Of a stretch of 64,000 nt of DNA, positions 28,701 to 36,588 are shown one piece after another (position 1 is the stretch's first letter; each line of letters opens with the position of its first letter). A model generated the notes under the pieces. It did not search any database and had not been told where the DNA came from. It saw nothing but the letters and a program-made list of their open reading frames with translations. Source of the stretch: Candidatus Promineofilum glycogenicum (lineage in GTDB: Bacteria; Chloroflexota; Anaerolineae; Promineifilales; Promineifilaceae); the NCBI GenBank assembly GCA_016707605.1, contig JADJHJ010000001.1, positions 558,001 through 622,000 on the forward strand, written 5' to 3'. A program made the position numbers and the translations under genes.

Positions 28701-30193
28701 CCGGACAGGCTGGTCGTCGGCGCAGCGTTGGCTGTGGCCTCGCTCTCGTAGGCGCCACTGTCGCAGTTGCCGTTGTTGTCGCGCATACGGCCGGTCTGGT
28801 CGGCCGCCGGACAGTGGGCGATCAGGCCGGCGTCGATGGCGATGCTGAAGTATTCGGGAGCCATGGTCCGCGTATAGCCGCCGTTGTCCTGCAACGGGCC
28901 AAGGTAGGGGAAGCCGGCCGCGCCCGGACAGGCGCTGCTGATGACCGACCCTTCGCCACCGTACCACTGCACGTTGCCGCCGCCATCCGTCACGCCACTA
29001 CAGTCAACAGGACTACCGTTGTCGTCCGGTGTCCACAGGATGGAGTTGTGGACTACCAGGCTCCCGCCCTGCGCCGTTTCCGCCAACATAGTTTGTTGCG
29101 TGGAGCTGGCCAGATTGCCGGCGAAGGTGCTATTGACGACCGTCATCGCGCCGGTGCGAGCCCCAAGCGCCCCGCCAACAACCGCCGTATTGCCGACAAA
29201 GGTGCTGTTGGTGATCCAGAAGCTGGGCGAGTTGCTGCGGATGGCCCCGCCGCTCTTGCTGCTGTTCGCCTCGAACAACGAGCGCACCACCGTCGTGGTG
29301 GAACCGGTGCCGTCCTGGGTGTAGATCGCGCCGCCGCCCGTATCGCCGACCCCATCGCCTGTAGAATCATTGCTAAAAAACTCACTATCGCGGACGACCA
29401 GTTGGCCGCCGAACTGGCAGATGCCACCGCCGCCCCACTTGGCCGTGTTGTCGTCGATCAGGGTGCGGGCAATGCCGACCGTCCCGCTGCCCTCTTGATA
29501 GAGCGCGCCGCCACATTCGGTGCTGTTGTCGGTCGCGCTGCCATCGGCGCTCTCGTTCAAATAGAGTTCCGAATCCTCGATAATCAGGTACGATCCATAG
29601 CTGGCGCTGCCGCCGCCGGCCAAGGACGACACGTTCTGCTCGATGACCACGTTGTGAATGGCTAGAAAGCTGCCCTCGTTCAGGATGCCCGCGCCGCCTA
29701 GTCCATTCTGCTCGACGCCATCCCTGATGCGCAGGTCTTTCAGTTCGACGGTTGCTCCAGGGTGAATGTGGATAGCGCGGAAGCTGTCGCCGGCTGATAT
29801 TGTCGTGTTGAGCGGCCCTTCGCCATCGATGGTCAGGGAGACCATGATGTCGAGGTCGCGTATACCGGGTGTGTCGGACGTTTCATCATCACGGGAGAGC
29901 GTGTAGGTGTTATCGCCGGTGAAGGTGATGGTGTAGGAGTTGGCCGGGTCGTCGTTGGCCTTCAGGATCGCCCCGCGCAACGAGCAGTCATTGGCCGCGG
30001 CCGTACACGCCTGGGCCGAGAGAGGATCGTCAATCCGATCGACCACAATGGTCAGCGCTGCTGCACTGACGATGGTTGGCCGCAGCCCCACGACGACCAG
30101 CAGCGCCAGCGCCGCCAGCACGCCTAGCTTCATCCAGCGCCGAAAACGAACCGGGCGATTTTCGGCCTTACCTAGCTGCGAATTGGCTTTCAT
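22757..30193 (-). CDS. Giant secreted multidomain protein with C25 (gingipain-like) peptidase domain and hexapeptide repeats
   Basis: The 2478-residue product starts after GGAGAAAACTAG and has a signal/anchor helix at about 20-45. From the N-terminus: a CSLREX-type region (NDCSLRGAILKAND), a right-handed beta-helix to about 480, cadherin/Ig-like domains to about 890, a PPC-like domain (NWYRFYVNTAGSNIVVTLTS) interrupted by 14 AQLxDI hexapeptides at 967-1050, and a C25 peptidase domain at about 1134-1500 with LNSHFDH (His1392) and SVGCQSG (Cys1434) as likely catalytic pair. Further Ig-like regions follow, then repeats built around FDGSDVGL and a SpaA-like prealbumin-fold domain (about 2131-2222, ITIVKQTTTGNGAFDF). 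It is probably a surface or matrix protease/adhesin. It overlaps the cyclase gene tail-to-tail. Confidence 0.85.
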   Translation of the reverse strand: MKANSQLGKAENRPVRFRRWMKLGVLAALALLVVVGLRPTIVSAAALTIVVDRIDDPLSAQACTAAANDCSLRGAILKANDDPANSYTITFTGDNTYTLSRDDETSDTPGIRDLDIMVSLTIDGEGPLNTTISAGDSFRAIHIHPGATVELKDLRIRDGVEQNGLGGAGILNEGSFLAIHNVVIEQNVSSLAGGGSASYGSYLIIEDSELYLNESADGSATDNSTECGGALYQEGSGTVGIARTLIDDNTAKWGGGGICQFGGQLVVRDSEFFSNDSTGDGVGDTGGGAIYTQDGTGSTTTVVRSLFEANSSKSGGAIRSNSPSFWITNSTFVGNTAVVGGALGARTGAMTVVNSTFAGNLASSTQQTMLAETAQGGSLVVHNSILWTPDDNGSPVDCSGVTDGGGNVQWYGGEGSVISSACPGAAGFPYLGPLQDNGGYTRTMAPEYFSIAIDAGLIAHCPAADQTGRMRDNNGNCDSGAYESEATANAAPTTSLSGNTFILTYDYGTTAVDLAAFFADAESADENLIYEIVSQTDPAAVGVVINESEPSTLVANVITPSPGPASTDVTIRVTDEGGAYVDSTLTITVNYPPTLTAPGDVEVPVGALAGPYPVTINDVDDDECQGPLLLSATSDNQTVIPNAAISLGGTCANRTISFTPAAAGNAVITLSLDYSQQYGQVGLPLVTAQFTVTVTGESNTPPTIAPIPDQYGPKNTPLPGIDLIIDDAETPTPSLSITVESSNHALIDPPENIAFAPNGDDYIMTITPQLEVVGTATITVTVNDGEFSDEEIFTATFYDQPPVAVGDSAVVPFEGTVTTLTNGFDSVLANDVDPDITDSLTAQLVTPPAHDSAFTLNPNGTFSYTHDGTEMVADTFTYRACDGEDCSAPATVRIVLENNFRNEAVTIPIGPPTTDTAVSAIDPNWYRFYVNTAGSNIVVTLTSDYDYDLYLFAPGINEEDGTIRDLAQLGDIAQLDDIAQLGDIAQLDDIAQLGDIAQLDDIAQLGDIALLTNLGDLLDLAQLDDIAQLDDIAQLGDIAQLGDIAQLGDIARNNVDGTLVRISIKDGPANVPGNERVAYQVHELTGPYFLGVLPEEDAAVGQPFTLDITVTTPDPLPINPFEPERDYDTPPTDTSVETIILTNEARLTNLYGEDGATTVRNSLNTLADDPTVNGVVYNLDTVLDAEGEFAFRQAYATWDEETTAELLNPQTANRVAQTIKHFLYDIIPAYPNLKYIVLAGGDEVIPYRRIVDNTLVANQRRYTQANDPAINAAYEHRYFLTDDYYSAVLPFNGFGRELYLPQFAIGRLVESPADIANLIAVYQNGNQTIEPQSALITGYDFLIDQANAVSDELRARGVLDQTTLINNEWRGPAFRDAVFDGTRYDLMSLNSHFDHRLFYPNGSPTEPNNLVYADEVNDNPANNFAGTLVFSVGCQSGLNVGDRWYDPGTPFMGADWAQMFAGEGASFIGNTGFGYGDLDLLAYSERLMLNFVNQLGYNPTGSPAANPSVGGALLEAKQQYFNEKAGGTLSAYDEKLLGEMTLYGLPMQRVELPNQVTDEPDGGTPGIVTNGVETTAAAPEGETPAAPIPGLTQTPLNLSLDYDQVNVARGSYFRVEGGTTLESGERPVLPLATVSRDDSNEVTRGVLMLGGTFNDTPNFDPVIIGIVPEDSDSLPANELRFDVPQWYTYVPATISRFWDVDEGRFSQDIVVVPGQFHATSTSDSPKTVGTMRLYSALQLLVYEGPGTEPDYQSPGVWDVDAVNPTGKVVTFSALVRDTAAAPFAPATGILRVVVLYRHVNSNTWSKLDLDYNPVSEIAGKSVIVPQNGQYEYFVQAVDNAGNVALTMDHGNTFSVEVNGGTEPDDRLIYVAARTGGTIDGIQFQPNDILAYLPEQDEWVLYFDADDVGFSSNLNAFALLDGGSILLSPRTRTNHITGMGWIEPHDIVRFTPTAVGPDTAGSFSWFFDGSDVGLSNEVEAISSIGFTPGGRLVLGTTGNASVPGAGGQTLTADGADLLMFMANSYGAGTSGYFEHYLDGSAIGLGTEKLWAHWIDPVNGDIYLTPRVPRTLGGLTIDENDIAVCTPQTSGPITACSFTEYWDGANYRFGAFAIDSIDLGQPLPFQPPAGGITIVKQTTTGNGAFDFTGDLGAFTLTVPGNASRLFAGVETGAYLVRETAEAGWSVQSVVCNDPDGGTTIVGEGQVLIDLDVDESITCTFTNEPDGQPTADVIYIGPSTKGNVGGIAYDNGDILKFANNTWSMYFDGSDVGIKKLNAFTLLPGGALLLSPGGPTNVPGLGAVAAQDIVRFTPTSTGPNTAGSFQWYFDGSDVGLSTAAENIDALSINGSGHLLVSTTGNATVTGPTGQAVRAADEDLLRFVFSTSGASTAGAWAVHFDGSDVGLTREDVDGLWVDSSNGDLYLSVLDAFNVGGGVSGDGGTIFVCDPGTLGTTTTCAYRTYWSAIAAGIAKGIDGLYIQR
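27044..27295 (-). repeat. Tandem 18-bp coding repeat (14 AQLxDI hexapeptides)
   Basis: On the minus strand an 18-bp unit encoding A-Q-L-(G/D)-D-I is repeated 12 times, interrupted once by two degenerate units (ALLTNL, GDLLDL). Units with Gly and Asp at position 4 alternate strictly in the first seven, giving a 36-bp higher-order period. It lies between the DYDYDLYLFAPG strand and VRISIKD of a PPC-like domain, that is, in a surface loop. The copy number is likely to vary between strains. Confidence 0.95.
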
Positions 30194-30650
30194 CTAGTTT
30201 TCTCCACTACAACACGGACGGCCATAGAGTACCGGCCCGGACATCGTGAGAGCCGGGCAACCGATAGCAACCAACGTAGGCGGGCATGCCGCCGTGACTG
30301 TACGCCGAGTGCGTCTGATGGGCCTGCGTCAAAGACAAATCAGGCCCGACACTGATCGCATCAAGGGATGAGCGGGCGCGCCGGTCGATGTAGAGCGGAC
30401 AGCCGTGCGACTGGCGACTATCCAGCCTGTGCTCTAAGGGTGTTGACGCGCCAAATACGGTACAAGCATAGCATATTAAGGCTATGACTGCATGTCGCCC
30501 AGATGACAGTCCAATGAGTAATTTAGCCCGTATACTGCGGCCGTATAACGACATATTTCCAGCAACCGCGTTTTCCGGACGGCTATGGAGCTGGTAGGGG
30601 CTGCGCTCGTCCGCCGGTAGGGCGGTCTCAGACCCGCCCCTACTATCCGG
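30194..30650. other. Intergenic region upstream of the giant protein gene
   Basis: This 457-bp gap between two leftward genes must hold the promoter of the giant protein gene. It is locally AT-richer around 30450-30560. At its left end is a palindrome (30617-30643). No gene or RNA family is recognised. Confidence 0.5.
30617..30643. repeat. Palindrome GTAGGGCGGTCT / AGACCCGCCCCTAC
   Basis: The two arms pair over 12 bases with one bulge. It lies just downstream of the stop codon of the leftward protease gene and may act as its 3' hairpin. The arm TAGGGCGG recurs in the triple repeat at 36474-36580. Confidence 0.65.
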
Positions 30651-33014
30651 CTAACGGCGCATGAACGGCAGGAAGACCTGGGCGCACGTCTCGCCCGTGG
30701 CCTGCAAATCGTCAATGCCTGTCAGCCAATCAGCAAAGCGGCCATCGGTCGGGGCGCAGAGCGCCGTGCCGTTGAACCAGAGTCGGGTCAACGGCAGGGC
30801 GGTCATGGTGTTGGGCAGCGGCCCGGCCAGCGCGGCGTTGTTCGACAGAACAAGCGCCTGCAAGTGCGTCAGCCGGCCGATGGTGTCCGGCAGCCGTCCG
30901 GCAAGTCCATTGGCGGCCAGTTGCAGCCGGGTGACGTGGCCGCCGGCGCAGGTGACGCCCTGCCACTGGCACGCCTGGGTGCCCGCAAGCCAGCCGTTGC
31001 GGTTGGCCCAGCGCCAGCCATTGGTGTCTGTGAAGAGCGACTCCAGCGCGGCGCACTCGGCCGCCGGCACGTCGGTCACGGTGCTGCAAAAGGGCGTTAC
31101 CTGCGATGGTAGCAGACACCACTCGACCAGCGTGCCCGTATCCAGCCCCGCCCGGTCGGCCACCCACAGGCGCCACGTGCCGGCGAGGGTTTGGCCGTCG
31201 AAGGCGCGGAGCGGCTCCAGGGGGGTGCGCGTGCCGCCGATGGCCGGCGGCGTCGCGCTGCACGCCTGATTGACTGGCCCCTCGCCCTCGTCATCCAGTA
31301 TCACGTCTACACCGTCCGACGTACAGAAAGTGGGTGCGAGCAGTTGGATAGCCCGGCCGCTGGGCGTTTGCGTCAGGCGTGCCGACAGGTCGCCAATATA
31401 GGTGTGGTTGATACGCAGGTAGACATCGAGATCGCTGATCGCGTCGCCCGCGGTCAGGGTCATCGAATCGGTGACACCGGCCTCGTCGCTATCGGGAATC
31501 GCCAGATTGGGCGTGCGGCAGTAGGCGCGGCTGGTGGTCAGGCGGGCGACGGCCGAGAACGCGCTGGGGCCGCAGATGCCCTCCGCCCGTACGCGCCAGT
31601 AGTACTGTGTTTCCGGCTCTAGCCAATCAACCGGCCGGAAGGTCGTTCCTGCTACTGTGATGCTCCGGCTAATACTCTGGAATTCCGGGTCGGTGGCAAT
31701 CTCCAGGCGGTAGCGGCTGGCTCCGGCGGCGGCCGTCCAGGTGAACCACGGCGTGACGCTGACGCCCAGGCCGTTGGGTGGCGGTTGCAGAAGTTGGGGG
31801 GTGTTGGCCTGTTGGGTGACGACAGTCAGCACCAGGGTCGCCCCGTGAATGACGTCGTTGGCCGCGCCGCGGACGAGCAAGTCGTATTGGCCGGCGGCGA
31901 TGTCACCCGTGTTGATGGACAGGTTGCTCGTGGCCGGCGGCGTGACAGTCGCGGGTTGGAAGGTGGCGCTGCCGCCGGCGGGCAAGCCAGTGAGCGATAG
32001 CGCGACCGGCCGATTGAAGCCGCCCCAGGCCAACACGTTGACGAGCGAATTGGCGTTCGTTCCCGCGCAGGTGGTCAGGGCGGCCGGTGTTAGCGCCAGC
32101 GCGAAATCCGGGTCGCCGATGCCGGTTTCGCTCGTCACCCAACGGGCGAACGTGGCCACACGGGTATAGACGCCGGGCGTGCCGGGCAGGGCACAACCAT
32201 AGCCCCAACTGACGACGCCGGCCAGCTCCCAACGGCTGCGGGCGTCGTTGAAGATGACCAATGGGCCGCCGCTATCCCCCTGGCACGAGTCTTTGCCCCC
32301 CTCCGGCACACCGGCGCACAGCATGGTGTCGGTGATGGTCTGGCCGTAGGCGTTGCGGCAGGCCTCGTTGGACACAATCGGAACCTCGACTTCGTGTAGT
32401 GTCGCTGGGTAATCGTTGCTGCCCGGCGTGCGATTGCCCCAGCCGGTCACGGTAGACTCGACGCCGACCAGCGGCCCGACGCTCTCCGGCACCAGGGCCG
32501 CGCCGGCGATGGGCAGGCCCGCGGCCGAGGGCAGGCGAATCGGCGCGGGTGTGGCCAGTCTCAGCAGGGCGATGTCGCTGTCGTACTGGTTCACCAGGCC
32601 ATAGTCGGGGTGGATGATGATCTCCGCCACGTCTAACCTGACGTAGCCGGGGTCGGTCTCCACCAGATTGTGGATGCCGGCCAGCACTTGCAGGTCGTCC
32701 GGCGCGGCCTCCTCGGCGCAATGGGCGGCGGTGACCACCCACAGCGGGCTGATGAGCGTGCCGCCACAGAATTGATCAAGGTAGGGGTCGCCCCCGGCGC
32801 GAATGAGGGCGATCTGCCACGGCCACTCACCCGGTTCGGCCTCGCGTCCGCCGACGATCCTCGGCGCGTTGGGCTTCTGCGGCTCCCCCTGGGTATAGGC
32901 CGGCGGCGCGACGGCGACGAGCGTGGTCAGCAGGACGATGAGCAGGGCGACAAAGGACAGGCGCTGGGCGCGTCTGGCCTCAGCCGAACCGAGTAAACCC
33001 CTGTGGTTGTTCAT
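30651..33014 (-). CDS. Secreted trypsin-like serine protease with P-domain and leucine-rich repeats
   Basis: The start is placed at ATG 33014 (MNNHRGLLGSAEARR) because AAGAGGATG lies just upstream; the longer reading from 33161 adds unrelated residues. The 787-residue product has a signal peptide (SFVALLIVLLTTLVAVAPPA), an S1 peptidase domain with activation site PRIVGGREAEPGEWPW and triad motifs VTAAHCAE, YDSDIALLRL and CQGDSGGPL. An Asp six residues before the catalytic Ser would fit trypsin-like specificity. After a linker and an Fn3-like domain (SVTPWFTWTAAAGASRYRL) comes a proprotein-convertase P-domain (ISDLDVYLRINHTYIGDLSA) and a plant-type LRR region (WQGVTCAGGHVTRLQLAANG). It ends AQVFLPFMRR, a short hydrophobic-basic tail common on secreted proteins of this phylum. 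Confidence 0.92.
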   Translation of the reverse strand: MNNHRGLLGSAEARRAQRLSFVALLIVLLTTLVAVAPPAYTQGEPQKPNAPRIVGGREAEPGEWPWQIALIRAGGDPYLDQFCGGTLISPLWVVTAAHCAEEAAPDDLQVLAGIHNLVETDPGYVRLDVAEIIIHPDYGLVNQYDSDIALLRLATPAPIRLPSAAGLPIAGAALVPESVGPLVGVESTVTGWGNRTPGSNDYPATLHEVEVPIVSNEACRNAYGQTITDTMLCAGVPEGGKDSCQGDSGGPLVIFNDARSRWELAGVVSWGYGCALPGTPGVYTRVATFARWVTSETGIGDPDFALALTPAALTTCAGTNANSLVNVLAWGGFNRPVALSLTGLPAGGSATFQPATVTPPATSNLSINTGDIAAGQYDLLVRGAANDVIHGATLVLTVVTQQANTPQLLQPPPNGLGVSVTPWFTWTAAAGASRYRLEIATDPEFQSISRSITVAGTTFRPVDWLEPETQYYWRVRAEGICGPSAFSAVARLTTSRAYCRTPNLAIPDSDEAGVTDSMTLTAGDAISDLDVYLRINHTYIGDLSARLTQTPSGRAIQLLAPTFCTSDGVDVILDDEGEGPVNQACSATPPAIGGTRTPLEPLRAFDGQTLAGTWRLWVADRAGLDTGTLVEWCLLPSQVTPFCSTVTDVPAAECAALESLFTDTNGWRWANRNGWLAGTQACQWQGVTCAGGHVTRLQLAANGLAGRLPDTIGRLTHLQALVLSNNAALAGPLPNTMTALPLTRLWFNGTALCAPTDGRFADWLTGIDDLQATGETCAQVFLPFMRR

Positions 33015-33235
33015 GGCACATCCTCTTGTAATTCCAATACAGGGCGACTGACAGATCGGCCGCCCCTTCACGAGGCTGCCTGCCAACGGATTATGCGCCG
33101 ACGGTGGGATTTGGCAAATTGGGGAGAGGCGCATGGTGTACCCGCCGCCCACGCTTGGCAAATCGCCGCCGGCGGGTTAAAACATCGCCCCGGTATGCTT
33201 GCCAAACCAGAGGCCCGAACGGCCGAGGAGTCTGT

Positions 33236-35293
33236 GTGATCGAATCCGCTGCGGCCCCCTATGACTGGCGTGAAGTCGCGCGTCTGGCGCTGGCCTCGCG
33301 CCTGATGGACGAACTGGAGGAGCGCGAATTGACGCCCCAGGGGCACGTGACCTACCAGTTCTCGGCCCGCGGCCACGAGTTGGGCCAACTGCTCCTCGCC
33401 CAACTGCTGACCCGGCCGTTCGACGCCGCCTCGGTCTACTACCGCTCGCGGCCGTTCATGCTCGGCAGCGGCCTGACGCTGGCCGAGGCCCTGGCCGCCG
33501 ACATGGCCCGCGCCGGCAGCTTCAGCGAAGGGCGCGACGTGGGCGTCGTCTTCAACATGCCCCGCCGCGGCCGGGCGCTCGTCCTGCCCATGGCCGCCGA
33601 CGTCGGCTCGCAGTTCACGCCTGCCGCCGGCTGGGCGCAGGCCATCGGCTACCGGCGCGACCAACTGGGCGAGACGGCCGTGGCCGATAGCATCGCCGTC
33701 GTCTTCGGCGGCGAGGGGGCCGTGGCCAGCAACGGCTTCTGGTCGGCCCTGACGCTGGCCACGACGCTGCGCCTGCCGCTGCTTTTTGTCATCGAGGACA
33801 ACAACTACGCCATCTCGGTCAAGAGCTGGCTGCAAACGCCGGGCGGCAACATCGCCGCCAATCTGGCCTCGTTCCACGACCTGGCCATCTGGGACGGCAG
33901 CGGCGTGGAACCGGAGACGACGGCCGAACTGGTGGCGGCGGCCGTGGCCCACGTGCGCGGCGGCGGCCCCGGCCTGCTGCGTCTGACCGTGCCGCGCCTC
34001 TCCGGCCACTCCAGTGTGGACAATCAGGCCTACAAGACCGAGGAGGAGCGCGACGACGAATGGGCGCGCGACCCTATCCCGGCCCTGCGCCGCCATCTCG
34101 TGCCGGCGCAGATCAGTGAGGCGGAGTGGCGGGCATTGGAAGAGACGGCCGCCGCCGACGTGGCCGCCGCCCGCGACGCGGCGCTGGCCGAACCGCAGCC
34201 CGACCCGGCGCGCGTCACCGACCGCGTCTGGTCGCTCGGCTCGCCGCGGCCTTCGGCGGGCGGGCTGGCCGCCGAAGGCATTGCCCTGCCGCCGACGAGC
34301 GACACGCCACAGCCGCCCGACCCGCGCCGCCTGACGATGGTCGAGGCCATCCGCCGCACGCTCGACGCCGAACTGGCCGCCAACCCGCGCCTGCTGCTCT
34401 TCGGCGAGGACGTAGGGCTGAAGGGGGGCGTCCACGCCGCCACGCTGGGCCTGCAACACAAGCATGGCGAAGCGCGCGTCTTCGACACCAGCCTGAGCGA
34501 AGAGGGCATCATCGGCCGGGCGGTGGGTCTGGCCCTGGCCGGCCTGGTTCCCGTGCCGGAGATTCAGTTCCGCAAGTACGCCGACCCGGCCACGGAGCAG
34601 TTGCACAACATCGGCACGCTGCGCTGGCGGACGGCCGGCCGCTTCGCCGCGCCGCTGGTCGTGCGGATGCCCGGCGGCTTCCGGCGCATCGGCGACCCGT
34701 GGCACAGCGTCACCGACGAGGCGGCCTTCGCCCACGCCGTCGGCTGGCAGGTGGCCTACCCGTCCAATGCCGAAGACGCTGTTGGCCTGCTGCGGGCGGC
34801 GCTGCGCGGCGACGACCCGGTGCTGTTCTTCGAGCACCGGGCCATGCTCGACGCCCCCTCGGCCCGCCGCGCCTACCCCGGCGACGAGTATGCCCTGCCC
34901 TTCGGTCGCGCCCGCGTCGTCCGCGCCGGGGAGCGGCTGACGGTGGTGACGTGGGGGGCGATGGTCGAGCGTTGCGAGGCGGCGGCCGAGGGGTTGGACG
35001 GCATCGAGATCATTGACCTGCGCACCATCATCCCCTGGGATAAGGACGCCGTCCTAGCCTCGGTGCGCCAGACCTCGCGCTGCCTCATCGTCCACGAGGA
35101 TTTTGCGCTGGCCGGCTTCGGCGCGGAGATAGCCGCGGTCATCGCCGACGAAGCGTTCCTCGACCTCGACGCGCCGGTGCTGCGGCTGGGCGCGCCGTCG
35201 GTGCCCGTGCCGTTCAACACCGGGCTGATGGACGGGATGATCCCCCGCGTGGCGCAGATTCGCGAGCGGATGGAGTGGTTGCTCGGCTACTGA
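33236..35293 (+). CDS. 2-oxoacid dehydrogenase E1, fused alpha and beta subunits
   Basis: GTG 33236 is chosen as start because GAGGAG lies 5 nt upstream; the longer frame from 33104 is Arg-rich and unlike the family. Residues 1 to about 330 are the E1 alpha part with the thiamine-diphosphate motif GGEGAVASNGF...EDNNYAIS, and from about 365 (RRLTMVEAIRRTLDAEL) the E1 beta part with LLFGEDVGLKGGVHAAT, TSLSEEGIIGRAVGLALAG and a transketolase C-terminal domain. The fused form decarboxylates 2-oxoacids, probably branched-chain type, and passes the acyl group to an E2 not encoded here. Total 685 residues. Four hairpin arms of a repeat follow the stop. Confidence 0.92.
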   Translation: MIESAAAPYDWREVARLALASRLMDELEERELTPQGHVTYQFSARGHELGQLLLAQLLTRPFDAASVYYRSRPFMLGSGLTLAEALAADMARAGSFSEGRDVGVVFNMPRRGRALVLPMAADVGSQFTPAAGWAQAIGYRRDQLGETAVADSIAVVFGGEGAVASNGFWSALTLATTLRLPLLFVIEDNNYAISVKSWLQTPGGNIAANLASFHDLAIWDGSGVEPETTAELVAAAVAHVRGGGPGLLRLTVPRLSGHSSVDNQAYKTEEERDDEWARDPIPALRRHLVPAQISEAEWRALEETAAADVAAARDAALAEPQPDPARVTDRVWSLGSPRPSAGGLAAEGIALPPTSDTPQPPDPRRLTMVEAIRRTLDAELAANPRLLLFGEDVGLKGGVHAATLGLQHKHGEARVFDTSLSEEGIIGRAVGLALAGLVPVPEIQFRKYADPATEQLHNIGTLRWRTAGRFAAPLVVRMPGGFRRIGDPWHSVTDEAAFAHAVGWQVAYPSNAEDAVGLLRAALRGDDPVLFFEHRAMLDAPSARRAYPGDEYALPFGRARVVRAGERLTVVTWGAMVERCEAAAEGLDGIEIIDLRTIIPWDKDAVLASVRQTSRCLIVHEDFALAGFGAEIAAVIADEAFLDLDAPVLRLGAPSVPVPFNTGLMDGMIPRVAQIRERMEWLLGY

Positions 35294-35303
35294 CGGTGCT
35301 CCC

Positions 35304-35390
35304 GGTGCGTCGCACTTTCTGGAGTGCGTCGCACCTTCTTCCCATCTAGCACTCCAGAAAGTGCGACGTACTGCGGAAAGTGCGTCGCAC
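35304..35390. repeat. Palindromic repeat (GTGCGTCGCACTTTC family), copy 1
   Basis: Four arms of GTGCGTCGCACTTTCTGGA and its complement occur in 87 bases between the E1 gene and the ABC exporter. A second copy lies at 40203-40268 in the T-box operon, showing it is dispersed. Confidence 0.85.
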
Positions 35391-35486
35391 GGATGTATTC
35401 CACTTAACACCACACCGCCCGCAATCGTCTATACTACTCTTTCGCCGCTCCTGATCCCCTTAGGTAACTACACCTGTGAGGCCGTG

Positions 35487-36476
35487 ATGATTCACGCTGA
35501 AAACCTGACAAAGGTCTACCGCATTGCCGACAAAGACCCTGGCGTGGCCGGGGCGGTCAAGCATCTCTTCCGGCCGCGCAGCAAGTCCAAGACGGCGGTG
35601 AAGGACGTCAACTTCACCATCGAGCCGGGCGAGATCGTCGGCTACATCGGCGTCAACGGCGCGGGCAAGTCGACGACGATCAAGATGCTGACCGGCATCC
35701 TGCTGCCGACGGCCGGCCAGGTGCGTGTGCTGGGCCGCGACCCGCACCGCCAGCGCGTGGCCAACGCCCGCGACATCGGCGTCGTCTTCGGCCAGCGCAG
35801 CCAGTTGTGGTGGGATCTGGCGCTGATCGAGTCGCTGACGATGGTCGGCCGCATCTACGAAGTGCCCGACGCCCACTTCAAGCGCCTCATCGACGAGTTC
35901 AGCGAGACGCTGGAACTAAAGGAGCTGCTGCGCGTGCCCATTCGCAACATGTCGCTGGGCCAGAAGATGCGCGCCGAGCTGGCGGCCACGCTCATCCACG
36001 AGCCGCAGATCGTCTACCTGGACGAGCCGACCATCGGCCTCGATCTGCTGGTGAAGGAGCGCATCCGCGCCTTCATCAAGCGCGTCAACGAGGAGCGCGG
36101 CACGACGGTCATCCTGACCACCCACGACCTGGGCGACATCGAGGAGCTGTGCAAGCGGGTGCTGATCATCGACGACGGCGTGCTCATCTACGACGGGCCG
36201 CTGGAGACGATCAAGCAGCGCTTCGGCAAGTACCGCGAGATCACCTTCGAGACGGCCGCCGACCTCAACGGCCTGCTCGTGCCCGACGGGGCCGAACTGC
36301 TGACCCAGAGCGAGCGACGGCTGGCGCTGCGCTTCGACCGCACGCTGACCTCGGCCAGCCGGGTCAGCGCGGCGGTCATGGGGCAGATCGAGGTCGTCGA
36401 TCTGTCGCTGAAGGAGCCGGATTTGTCGATGGTGGTCAAGCAGATCTATCAGGGTGGGCTGAAGGTGGTGGCGTAG
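35487..36476 (+). CDS. ABC-2 type exporter ATP-binding protein
   Basis: The 329-residue protein starts MIHAENLTKVYRIADKD at ATG 35487 (upstream in-frame residues are not family-like). It has Walker A GVNGAGKST, Q-loop region VVFGQRSQLWWDLA, signature MSLGQKMRAELAATL, Walker B IVYLDEPTIGLDLL and H-loop LTTHDL, followed by a C-terminal ~90-residue domain usual in exporters. FGQRSQLWWDLP-type Q-loops are typical of the ATPase paired with PF06182-type permeases. Three such permease genes follow on the same strand. Confidence 0.93.
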   Translation: MIHAENLTKVYRIADKDPGVAGAVKHLFRPRSKSKTAVKDVNFTIEPGEIVGYIGVNGAGKSTTIKMLTGILLPTAGQVRVLGRDPHRQRVANARDIGVVFGQRSQLWWDLALIESLTMVGRIYEVPDAHFKRLIDEFSETLELKELLRVPIRNMSLGQKMRAELAATLIHEPQIVYLDEPTIGLDLLVKERIRAFIKRVNEERGTTVILTTHDLGDIEELCKRVLIIDDGVLIYDGPLETIKQRFGKYREITFETAADLNGLLVPDGAELLTQSERRLALRFDRTLTSASRVSAAVMGQIEVVDLSLKEPDLSMVVKQIYQGGLKVVA

Positions 36477-36580
36477 GGCGGTTCGGCAAACCGCCCCACA
36501 TGTTGAACGCAGGCAAGGCGATTTGCTAAATCGCCCCACACGTTGAACGCGGGCAAGGCGGTTTGGCAAACCGCCCTACG
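36474..36580. repeat. Triple repeat with GGCGGTTTGGCAAACCGCC hairpins
   Basis: Three hairpin units (around GGTTCGGCAAACC, GATTTGCTAAATC and GGTTTGGCAAACC) are joined by near-identical spacers (CCCCACATGTTGAACGCAGG and relatives). It starts at the stop codon of the ATPase gene and ends 8 bases before the first permease ATG, so it sits inside the operon and may set the ratio of ATPase to permease message. Confidence 0.85.
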
Positions 36581-36588
36581 GGAGGCGT

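Noticed and set aside
26366..29665. A 1099-codon open frame on the + strand opposite the giant secreted protein
   Set aside because: It is a shadow of high-GC codon usage: its product is Val/Gly/Arg/Asp-rich with no domain, and the tandem AQLxDI repeat appears antisense as meaningless QLGDVA units. The minus-strand protein has a signal peptide and many recognisable domains.
33104..33235. N-terminal extension of the E1 dehydrogenase
   Set aside because: The residues are Arg-rich and unlike the family, and a GAGGAG ribosome binding site supports the GTG at 33236.
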